Below, in pieces: positions 37,554-45,541 of a stretch of DNA of 64,000 nucleotides (positions are counted from its first letter, which is position 1; every line of letters starts with the position of its first letter). This DNA is from Leptospiraceae bacterium (lineage in GTDB: Bacteria; Spirochaetota; Leptospiria; Leptospirales; Leptospiraceae). The DNA is taken from contig JADJFV010000004.1 of NCBI GenBank assembly GCA_016708435.1, positions 1 to 64,000 on the forward strand, in the 5' to 3' direction. A model generated the notes under the pieces. That model saw only the letters and a list, made by a program, of their open reading frames with translations. It had not been told where the DNA came from and did not search any database. The translations under genes and the position numbers were made by a program.

Positions 37554-38678
37554 ATGAAAAAAAATACCATCCGTGTTTATCCGTGTTCATCCGTGGTATT
37601 CCTTGCATTCTTCCTATTCACATTCTGTAATTTACCTTTGCGTCCTGAGTTTGGGGGGAGTGGGAATGCGATTATAAAACAAAAAGGAGATATTAATTTT
37701 GGAAGACTTGCGAATGTTCCTTTTAAATTTACAACTTCTTCTTGTATTTCTGAATCGAACTGTGGACAAAATCTATTTGACTCCAACTCAAACACTCTCT
37801 GGGTAACAGACAAACGAAATGAAAATGAATGGGTCGTCATTGACTTTGGGAGTAAACGCTTATTATCCGGAGTAGAGACTGAGTTTGCTTTTATGAGTCA
37901 GACTTCTTATGAAGTGCAAGTTCTCAACAGAGAAGTATGGACAACGATTTATACGAATGCAAAACCCGAAAAGAAAAACAAAGATAGTTTTGTTGGAATC
38001 GATGCTTCTACGATTCGAATTCTATTTCCTAAAAACTCGGAAACCTCCTATACACTGGCTAATCTACGTTTACTGCTAGGAGAGACAAACCTCACTGGAA
38101 TTGACTCTCGTTTAACTGGATTTGCATTTCCAATCGAGAATGGACTTATGCCTACGGATGATTATTCGCTACCGGGTGCTCCGCGTAAATATAGAAATGG
38201 AACACACAAAGGTCTAGACATCGGAACTAAGATGAATTTCTTTAATATGAATTCTAGCATTACCAAAGAAACAAAAATTCTTTCTGTCCAAGATGGAGTC
38301 GTTATTCGCTCTGACTTGAATTACAAACCAATGACGGAAACAGAATTCAAAGAAATCTCCGCTTACAACCAAACACATCCCGTAACATTCGTTGATCGAG
38401 ACTTTGGTGGAAGACAAGTTTGGATTGAGCACAAAGGCGGAATCATTACGACTTACAACCATTTGTCCGCGATTCAAAATGGAATTGCAGTTGGAACGAA
38501 AGTTCGTAAAGGGGATACTATTGGTTATGCGGGAAATTCAGGACTTTTAGGGGAAGCAAAACAAAATAACGATGCAATTCATCTACACTTTGAAATTTGG
38601 ATAGATGGGGAATTTTTAGGTAACGATATGACTCTTCCCCAAATTAGAAAGCTATTGCAGTATTTCTTTTCAGAATAG
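37554..38678 (+). CDS. M23-family metallopeptidase lipoprotein
   Basis: 374 aa. The signal peptide (1-25) ends in FLFTFC, a lipobox. A discoidin/F5-8C-like domain (about 60-175; NLFDSNSNTLWVTD, EWVVIDFGSKRLLSGVE) precedes the M23/LytM domain (about 200-365): NGTHKGLDIGT (H-x-x-x-D zinc ligands), ITTYNHLSAIQNG, DAIHLHFEIW (H-x-H). It is probably an envelope peptidoglycan endopeptidase or amidase activator. Codons 6-14 of the signal peptide are the dispersed repeat ATCCGTGTTTATCCGTGTTC, so the present N-terminus may have been formed by a repeat. Confidence 0.85.
   Translation: MKKNTIRVYPCSSVVFLAFFLFTFCNLPLRPEFGGSGNAIIKQKGDINFGRLANVPFKFTTSSCISESNCGQNLFDSNSNTLWVTDKRNENEWVVIDFGSKRLLSGVETEFAFMSQTSYEVQVLNREVWTTIYTNAKPEKKNKDSFVGIDASTIRILFPKNSETSYTLANLRLLLGETNLTGIDSRLTGFAFPIENGLMPTDDYSLPGAPRKYRNGTHKGLDIGTKMNFFNMNSSITKETKILSVQDGVVIRSDLNYKPMTETEFKEISAYNQTHPVTFVDRDFGGRQVWIEHKGGIITTYNHLSAIQNGIAVGTKVRKGDTIGYAGNSGLLGEAKQNNDAIHLHFEIWIDGEFLGNDMTLPQIRKLLQYFFSE
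37570..37597 (+). repeat. TCCGTGTTCATCCGTGGT repeat inside M23 gene start
   Basis: TCCGTGTTTATCCGTGTTCA followed by TCCGTGGT, an internally repetitive phrase common as an intergenic repeat in many genomes, lies here within the first 15 codons of the lipoprotein gene. Confidence 0.5.
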
Positions 38679-38681
38679 ATT

Positions 38682-38891
38682 CTATTTCTTTGATTCTTCT
38701 TTGTCTTCTTTGATCATCGTCTTATTGTCTTTGCGCTCTTTTTGTTCTTCTTTGCCTTCACTCTTAGGCTCTAGTTTCTTTGCTTTTTCTTTTTTCGGTT
38801 CTTGCTTTGGCGCTTGTTTCGGTGCTTGTGCAAACAGGGAAAAAGAACCTGTTAAACTAAGGAGAGTGAGTAGTAGTAGAATTCGTTTCAT
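38682..38891 (-). CDS. small secreted Lys/Glu-rich protein
   Basis: 69 aa. A signal peptide (MKRILLLLTLLSLTGSFSLF, cleaved after AQ) is followed by a low-complexity tail of Lys, Glu, Pro and Gln (APKQAPKQEPKKEKAKKLEP and on), about half charged. Exported, unfolded, no recognised family. Its stop is three bases from the stop of the convergent M23 gene. Confidence 0.65.
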   Translation of the reverse strand: MKRILLLLTLLSLTGSFSLFAQAPKQAPKQEPKKEKAKKLEPKSEGKEEQKERKDNKTMIKEDKEESKK

Positions 38892-39045
38892 GTAGTATTC
38901 CTTTTTGTAAAAAATATTTATTCCGTAACACTGTCGGCTAAACCTAATTTTGCGTTAGACCTCTACTGGAATTAGAATAAGTTTCCGTAGACTAAATCAT
39001 AAATGCAAGTGTTTTCTTCTCATGAGTTATAAAAATTAATTTAGG

Positions 39046-39984
39046 CTAGAGTAATTTACTTTTTCGATTCAGGAATTGCATAATACCATATGTATAGTCC
39101 AAATAGGGAGTTGATACACGCAAACTTTTTCCATTTTGATAAATTTCGCCTAGAATACTTTCTACTTCCATCGTATTTCCCTTTTCAAAATCTAAGAGCA
39201 TAGAAGTTTTATACGGCTTCATTTTCTTTGTTCTCTCAAGCATTTCATCGATGAGAGATTTTTTAATCTCAATATTTTCCTTTTTAGCAATGGCTCTAAC
39301 TTCGAGCATTAGATTTTTTGCTAAATCAAAGAGTGGCTTAAAATCAATGATTTCTTTTGTTGAGGATTTGTTTCCAATTACCGAGAGAGAGTTAAACGGA
39401 ACATTCCAGAGTAATTTTTCATATCTTGCTTTTCTGAGATTATTTTCATACTTAGTGTCAATCCCTGCATCTGAAAATAGTTTTGTAATGAGTTTACCTT
39501 CTGCATCAAATTTATTCTTCAAGGGACCAATCTTGATTTGCCCGTAGTCGATATGATGAATTTCCTCATGCGTAATTCGATTGATACAGGTAAATGCAAG
39601 TCCTCCTAAGATTGGATTCTTAGGAAACACTTTGCCTAATTTTTCTTCCATGTTCATTCCATTTTGCAAAACGAGGATAATACTGTTATGCTTGCGAATC
39701 TTTTTTATCAGCTTGGAATACTGAATTAAATCCAGTGAGGGCTTACACGTCTTAGCCGATACGATGATTAGATCAGCTTTGTCCATTGAGCTAACATCAG
39801 AAAAGACTTGTATAGGAAAATCAAAATCTCCCCATACGCTTTTTATTTGCATGTTTTTTGTTTGAGAAGAAAACATATACTTAGATTGAAACTGAACTGC
39901 AAAACCTGCTTTCGCTAATTTCCCGCCATAAAAAGTCCCAACGGCACCAGCACCTATAACTGCTATGTTATTGATTTGTTTCAT
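39046..39984 (-). CDS. panE: 2-dehydropantoate 2-reductase (ketopantoate reductase)
   Basis: 312 aa, family length. NADPH-dependent reduction of ketopantoate to pantoate. The N-terminal Rossmann motif AVIGAGAVGTFYGGKLAKAG (GxGxxG), LIIVSAKTCKPS (catalytic-site Lys region), LVLQNGMNMEE, then the C-terminal helical domain with RYEKLLWNVPFNSLSVI (Lys, Asn) and NTMEVESILGEI (Glu). It complements panB at 19.7 kb, giving the first two pantothenate steps. ApbA/PanE-family members can act on other keto acids, so the substrate is inferred. Confidence 0.88.
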   Translation of the reverse strand: MKQINNIAVIGAGAVGTFYGGKLAKAGFAVQFQSKYMFSSQTKNMQIKSVWGDFDFPIQVFSDVSSMDKADLIIVSAKTCKPSLDLIQYSKLIKKIRKHNSIILVLQNGMNMEEKLGKVFPKNPILGGLAFTCINRITHEEIHHIDYGQIKIGPLKNKFDAEGKLITKLFSDAGIDTKYENNLRKARYEKLLWNVPFNSLSVIGNKSSTKEIIDFKPLFDLAKNLMLEVRAIAKKENIEIKKSLIDEMLERTKKMKPYKTSMLLDFEKGNTMEVESILGEIYQNGKSLRVSTPYLDYTYGIMQFLNRKSKLL

Positions 39985-40183
39985 AATAAATTCAAAGTCC
40001 TTGACCTATTATTTTAGAATACCATTAGGAGACAATAAATCTATCATCATTGCAAATTGAGACGCTTTTCTCTGCGAGATTTATCTTTAGAAGTAGAAAT
40101 ATATTATCCGTTACGTCCAATAGAGAAAACAAGCAAACACATTTGATAAATAGATAGAATGTAAACACAATAAGAGGATTTAT

Positions 40184-42910
40184 ATGAAAAACTTACTTTA
40201 TAAACAAACAGTTTTGGCTGTCTCTATAGCCGCACTCAGTTCTTGCTCTAATATATTTAATAAAAATTCTTCTTCGGAAGGAACCGAAACTTTATTCTTA
40301 ACTGGAAGATACCAAAATTTAAATGTAGTTAGATTAAAAGTATCCGGAAAAGCGCAACTCACTGGCTCAATCAAGAACGCAAGTGTTCAATTGAGAACGA
40401 TTCCTATGACAGGAAGCGTTGCTGGAAAATGCGATGGAAGTGCAGGCTCTTTACTCGCGAGCGGAAAAACTACAGGCGGATCGGATGACAAGAACGACGG
40501 TGGATTTTATTCTCTTAGTATGGAAAAGCCTTCTGATACTGTCCTATGTTTAGTTATAACTCCAACGCAAGAGTCTACTGCTTATTCGCCGTTTCAAAAA
40601 AAACCAATTCCGTGGAGACCTAAATCTGGACAAGGAACTACCAACTCTATTCGTGTATCCTCCGTTTTAATTTTATCTGATGCAAATAGTAGTAATAGCA
40701 GAGAGTTTAGCACATCTGGAAATGCGAACCCGCTTACAAATATTGCCACTGCAAAATTTGGTTCTCTTATGAGAAAACAAATGCAAGCAAGTCTTCGCTC
40801 TCGCACTTCTAATAAGGGTGAATTAAACTATGCAGTTTTATCAAGTGCAGATATGGGCGCGATGGTGAATGGCGCCAATGAAGCAGTGGGAGAAATGTTC
40901 TTTAAAGGATCAGGAAGAAAAATTGATCCTTCTAAAGTAAATTTCGGAGATCCTTCTGCTCCTGGATATGATCCAAGTTTGGCGAAACAATTTAATTCTG
41001 TCTTGGGAGGAATTGATTCGATTATCAATAAGTTAATCAATGGAAAAGGATTGAATGCTTCTGAATCAGATGACATCTCTACACTCTTTGATAGTTTTTT
41101 GGATATAGTTTCGGGTGACATTGCAGGAGATGGAATTTTAAATGGACAGGGAATTGTAGATGAATTTGGAAATACGATTACAATCCCTTCTGACTTTGCT
41201 GCTTTTGTGAATGATCCATCTGGTAGCCTATCGGCGGGAATGGCTAATTATGTTACTGTCATTGCTGCAACTGGTGGGAATGATGGAAGTGGAATTGTAT
41301 GGACTCCAGCCGATGTGGCTAATCCTACTTATACGGGAGGAGGGTTTACTCCTAGTTTGCCTGCTCCATCTGCATTGTCTTATGCTGGCTCGCCTTATGT
41401 ATATACAGCCGGTCTTTCTATTCCTTCTCTTACTCCTGCAGTGACAGGAACCGTTAGCGAGTATAGCATTTCTCCTGCCCTTCCAACAGGACTTATTCTA
41501 AATACGATTACAGGAGTGATTTCAGGAATTCCGACAACACCTGTAACTAATGCGAGTTATACAATTACTGCTACTAATTCTACGGGCTCTACGACAGCAA
41601 CAATCACGATGACTGTAAATATATCTGCTCCAACTTCTTTGACCTATGGAGGAACAAGCTTTACTTATATTACGGGAGTAGCGGTTACTCCTCTTTTGCC
41701 CGTCGTTACTGGTGTTGTTACTTCCTACTCGGTGTCACCTGCTTTACCTGCTGGACTCTCTTTAAACTCTGCAACAGGAATTATTTCTGGCTCTGCAACT
41801 GCAACACAAGGATCAATCTTGTATACAATAACAGGAACGAATGCAGTAGGCGCTACAGTAGCAACGATGACTATCACTGTGAATGCACTTACAATCAGTT
41901 ATACAGGTTCGCCTTATACCTTTCCAATTGGTGGCACTATTACCACAAAAAACGTGACCATTAACGGAACAGCAGTTTCCTTTTCTATTTCTCCTGTTCT
42001 TCCTACTGGACTAATATTAGATACTGTTAGTGGAAGTCTCAGTGGCACTCCTACTCTGACATCAGGGGCTACTGGCTATACTATCACAGCCAACGGAACG
42101 TCAGGCGTAACAGCTACGGCTAATATCAATATTACTGTAACAAATACAGCTCCAACTGCTAGTTCAGTCAGCATTTCTGGAACAGCCTCTACAGGAAATA
42201 GTCTAACTGGTTCCCATGCTTTCAATGATGCAAATGGGCACACACAGGGTGCTTCTATTTTTGCTTGGTATAGATGCGTGACGGCTGGAGATGCTGGTGT
42301 TGCAATTGCAGGCGCTACTTCCAATACCTATACAGTGCAAGCTGCAGATGAATCGTATTATATAAAATATGGAGTAACACCTGTAGACCAATACGGATTA
42401 GCCGGAGCTGAAGTAAAAAGCACTGCAACTGCTCTTGTCCCTTGTGCTGGAGGATGCTTGCTTTATACAAATACCGCATTATCCACATTTACCGGATCAG
42501 GTTGGTCTGTCTGCTACCAAGGAACTTATGATTTGGCACCGACTTTAGCAACTATTCAATCTGCCTGCACTGGTCCAAATATTATGCTTGCTTGTAGGCT
42601 CACTGGAAATGCAACACTGATTCTTGCAGCTTCATCTCCTTACGCAGATGTATTTTATGAAACAGGCGCGGGTGCAACTTCGGTTCATAGAGCCAATGGT
42701 GTTGATTGGTATTTTACTTCCAGTTATTCTTGGGGTTTTGTTAAAGCAGGAGATTCAATCAATCGAGGTTCTTGCGATACCGCAACGAGTGCCTTTGATA
42801 GCTCTAGACTCTGCTGGCACACTAGTGGCGGTAGCTTGAGCAGTGGGTATCGATGTGGGACAAATATAAATTCAACAGCAACTTACGAGAGAGTGATTTT
42901 ACAGAAGTAG
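40184..42910 (+). CDS. Ig-like (He_PIG) repeat surface lipoprotein
   Basis: 908 aa. AGAGGA ribosome site. The signal MKNLLYKQTVLAVSIAALSS and lipobox LSSC predict a lipoprotein. Residues about 40-390 are a unique region. Three putative-Ig (He_PIG) repeats of about 85 residues follow (about 395-480, 482-567, 568-655), each with SPALPTGLILNTITGVISG-type phrases. Then comes another Ig-like domain (about 656-745; ITGTA/TYTVQAADESYYIKYGV) and a Cys-rich C-terminal domain (745-908). Likely displayed on the outer membrane, possibly adhesive. The near-identical repeats allow slippage. Confidence 0.85.
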   Translation: MKNLLYKQTVLAVSIAALSSCSNIFNKNSSSEGTETLFLTGRYQNLNVVRLKVSGKAQLTGSIKNASVQLRTIPMTGSVAGKCDGSAGSLLASGKTTGGSDDKNDGGFYSLSMEKPSDTVLCLVITPTQESTAYSPFQKKPIPWRPKSGQGTTNSIRVSSVLILSDANSSNSREFSTSGNANPLTNIATAKFGSLMRKQMQASLRSRTSNKGELNYAVLSSADMGAMVNGANEAVGEMFFKGSGRKIDPSKVNFGDPSAPGYDPSLAKQFNSVLGGIDSIINKLINGKGLNASESDDISTLFDSFLDIVSGDIAGDGILNGQGIVDEFGNTITIPSDFAAFVNDPSGSLSAGMANYVTVIAATGGNDGSGIVWTPADVANPTYTGGGFTPSLPAPSALSYAGSPYVYTAGLSIPSLTPAVTGTVSEYSISPALPTGLILNTITGVISGIPTTPVTNASYTITATNSTGSTTATITMTVNISAPTSLTYGGTSFTYITGVAVTPLLPVVTGVVTSYSVSPALPAGLSLNSATGIISGSATATQGSILYTITGTNAVGATVATMTITVNALTISYTGSPYTFPIGGTITTKNVTINGTAVSFSISPVLPTGLILDTVSGSLSGTPTLTSGATGYTITANGTSGVTATANINITVTNTAPTASSVSISGTASTGNSLTGSHAFNDANGHTQGASIFAWYRCVTAGDAGVAIAGATSNTYTVQAADESYYIKYGVTPVDQYGLAGAEVKSTATALVPCAGGCLLYTNTALSTFTGSGWSVCYQGTYDLAPTLATIQSACTGPNIMLACRLTGNATLILAASSPYADVFYETGAGATSVHRANGVDWYFTSSYSWGFVKAGDSINRGSCDTATSAFDSSRLCWHTSGGSLSSGYRCGTNINSTATYERVILQK

Positions 42911-42944
42911 GATTGGCGGGAAGTAGAGCTAGGATATTTGTTTA

Positions 42945-42974
42945 AATGACTCACCTTACGCGAGGTGAGTCATT
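42945..42974. terminator. hairpin between convergent genes, ACTCACCTTACGC family
   Basis: AATGACTCACCT, loop TACGCG, AGGTGAGTCATT: a 12-bp perfect stem between two convergent stops. Its core ACTCACCTTACGC is shared with the element after panB (20541-20551 and, inverted, 20731-20742), so it belongs to a small repeat family that here serves as terminator. Confidence 0.7.
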
Positions 42975-42978
42975 AAGC

Positions 42979-45528
42979 CTAATCTACATGATCCGAACTC
43001 TTACTTCGTATTGCTTCTTCTAGTAGCAGCAATTTATCATTATCCTCGTCAATGGTTCGAATGTGATCGGCTATTTCCTGAGCCTTATGAGTGTTACCCA
43101 TAACCAGATGAATCTCGGCGAGGTTGACCATGTAGAGAATATTGTTCGGGTCTCTAATCTTGAGGCGCTCAGCATAGTCGAGAGCGGATTCGTATTTCTT
43201 TAATTTCTTTTGGCAATAAGAGACGAGATAGAGCATATCTAGATCATCGGGTCTCATGCTGATATAAGGAATGGCAAGCTCACAAATTCTAACATAGCTT
43301 TTTGTGTTTAGGTAAACTTTCATCATCTCGCGTAGTATATCAGGATGATCGGGGTCTAGTCCATTTGCCTCAATTAATACATCCATTGCTTTTTGGTTAT
43401 CACCTTGCTTTTGGAATTCACGGGAAGATTGAATGAGTCGCTTGGAAGAAATTGATAGAGTTTGTGTTTGGATAGATTGTCCAATGTATTCTAATCGAAG
43501 TAGCGACAAATCATCTGTAATCTCACCTTGCTTTTGAATATTTTCTTTGATAGTTTTTAAGTTACCGTCAGAGGATTCTACAATAGTAAGAAATAGATTT
43601 TCATCTTCGTTGATTATCCGCTCTCCCTTGGAGTCTTTGCCAATATATATATCATCTCTACCATCAGAACCGAGTAGCAATACGTCGCCGGGTAGAATTT
43701 GAAATGTATCAACTACTATTCCGCCTACCGCATCTGGAGTTCCTAGTTTTCGATAAAATGATTTTGTTTGAATAAAGCTTGCTTTTCCATCTCTATAAAG
43801 AACGGCAAATGGGTGTTCTGCGTTAATTAAATAACAAAATCCATTTTCGTTATCTACAAGTCCTAGAATCATGGATACAAGCATTGATCCATCGAATGTT
43901 TCAAATGTCTTGTGTAATTCGATGAATGTATTCTTGATCCAACGCTCAGGTGTATAACCCATGACTGACTTTGATACTTTCGTTCTTTCTACTATCGCAT
44001 GAAATACAGAGCCAAGAATAAGAGCACCACCGGCACCTTGGATAGATTTTCCCATTGCATCTGCATTTAAGAAAACAGAATAATTTCTACTACCTAAAGT
44101 AAAAGAATCTGCTGCACAAATATCTCCACCTATTTCATTTTTCTTCTTTCTAAAATCGAATTCTTTTTTTTGTTTTAATAAATAGTCAATCTTTACTGTA
44201 TCCGCATGACTTCGGTTTACCCCAAGTGGAGCAAGTAAAAGGGAAGTGAGAAAATAATCTCCATCTTGCTGCATTTTAAGTTTTGTTACTTCTTGTAAGG
44301 TTTGGTTCAATTCATTCGTTCTTGCTTTTACTTTATCTTCTAAATTTTCAGTGTATTCTTTTATCTCTGCATTCTGATGCTCGATGGTGTCAGCCATTCT
44401 ATTATAGGTATTTGCCAACTCCCCAAATTCGTCTCTTGACTTAATCTTAATTCTATCTTTTAAAGACTTCTCACCAGATGTTATTCCGCGCAAAACATCG
44501 ATTATACTCATAAGAGGTTGAATGCTTCTTCCAACAATGAATGAAATCATTATTCCAATGATTAAGAGAGTAACGACTGTGAGAATTGTATTTCTTACTA
44601 TGATTCCTTCAATTACTGCATAAGCTTCTTTTTCGTTCACTGCTACCACTAGAATAAAATCTGAATCCGATTCAGTCAGGTAAAGGGTATAGGATTGGCT
44701 TTTGATATTAATCTTCTCTTCTATTGAAATTTTATTTTTTACAATTCCTTTGAAATCATTGTCTTTTAACCACGACAATTCCCTGTAATCCTTAAGAAGG
44801 TAATTTTCCTCTGGATGAAATAGGATTTTTTTGCTTTCTTTATCAATTAGAATTGCAAAAGAACTTTTAGTAATGTCTAGTTTTGAAAGCAAAGCTTTCA
44901 CTGATTGCAGAGTCCAATCAATGGTTGACATCCCTATAATTTTTTGCGCTCTATCATACATGATTGTGCAGAGGGTAATGAAGATTACCTTTTCATTTCC
45001 AAGTGTATCCATATAAGGAACAGTTCTATATTTCGGTAAAGCACGAGCGGTGGAACGATTCCATTTTTCCGGTAGCGCAAATAAATACCAGCTTTGAGTA
45101 AAATAATCGTAAGTCTCATTCGAATATTCCCAAGTCACCTCAACATTATTTTGGTTCCAGGATGCATAAGGACCTAGGTATTTTTCTCCAAATAGATTGG
45201 GCTCATACCAGATTCCTCCTCCAACTAAATTGGGAAAATTCTTCATTTTTTCTTTTAAGATAGTCTCAAGAGAATCCTTTGGCTTTTCTGAGGATTTAAT
45301 ATTATAAATTATTTCTCCTGCTTGTGCTAGGTCACGACCTATAATTTCTGTCTTACTAGTCGCGTTGTTTATTTCAGACAGGAAGAAAAAAATAGAACTA
45401 TCTATTTCACGATCCCTAAACTCTTTTGCTTGTCCATAGAAGATAAGAGTGTTTATCCCCATAGCAATAATGAAAATTGTAAGAACTGTGCCAAGAGTCA
45501 GTAGAGTAATCTTAGTTTTTAGTTTCAT
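42979..45528 (-). CDS. dCache-HAMP-SpoIIE phosphatase with TPR tail (copy A)
   Basis: 849 aa. Membrane segment 1 (about 8-30), extracytoplasmic dCache-type sensor (about 35-300; WYEPNLFGEKYLGPYASW), membrane segment 2 (about 308-330), HAMP (about 331-385), coiled coil, then a PP2C/SpoIIE domain (about 430-690; NEIGGDICAADSF, FLNADAMGKSIQGAGGALIL, LLLGSDGRDDIYIG) and C-terminal TPRs (about 715-845). It should sense a small ligand and dephosphorylate an anti-anti-sigma-type protein. It follows its paralogue with a 13-base gap. A partner kinase may be the RsbW-like protein at 57963-58544. Confidence 0.9.
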   Translation of the reverse strand: MKLKTKITLLTLGTVLTIFIIAMGINTLIFYGQAKEFRDREIDSSIFFFLSEINNATSKTEIIGRDLAQAGEIIYNIKSSEKPKDSLETILKEKMKNFPNLVGGGIWYEPNLFGEKYLGPYASWNQNNVEVTWEYSNETYDYFTQSWYLFALPEKWNRSTARALPKYRTVPYMDTLGNEKVIFITLCTIMYDRAQKIIGMSTIDWTLQSVKALLSKLDITKSSFAILIDKESKKILFHPEENYLLKDYRELSWLKDNDFKGIVKNKISIEEKINIKSQSYTLYLTESDSDFILVVAVNEKEAYAVIEGIIVRNTILTVVTLLIIGIMISFIVGRSIQPLMSIIDVLRGITSGEKSLKDRIKIKSRDEFGELANTYNRMADTIEHQNAEIKEYTENLEDKVKARTNELNQTLQEVTKLKMQQDGDYFLTSLLLAPLGVNRSHADTVKIDYLLKQKKEFDFRKKKNEIGGDICAADSFTLGSRNYSVFLNADAMGKSIQGAGGALILGSVFHAIVERTKVSKSVMGYTPERWIKNTFIELHKTFETFDGSMLVSMILGLVDNENGFCYLINAEHPFAVLYRDGKASFIQTKSFYRKLGTPDAVGGIVVDTFQILPGDVLLLGSDGRDDIYIGKDSKGERIINEDENLFLTIVESSDGNLKTIKENIQKQGEITDDLSLLRLEYIGQSIQTQTLSISSKRLIQSSREFQKQGDNQKAMDVLIEANGLDPDHPDILREMMKVYLNTKSYVRICELAIPYISMRPDDLDMLYLVSYCQKKLKKYESALDYAERLKIRDPNNILYMVNLAEIHLVMGNTHKAQEIADHIRTIDEDNDKLLLLEEAIRSKSSDHVD

Positions 45529-45541
45529 GGGTAAATGACCG

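Noticed and set aside
41369..42150. Repeats inside the 40-kb gene as a CRISPR or tandem array
   Set aside because: They are coding Ig-like (He_PIG) domains of about 255 bp with diverged sequence, not a DNA-level array.
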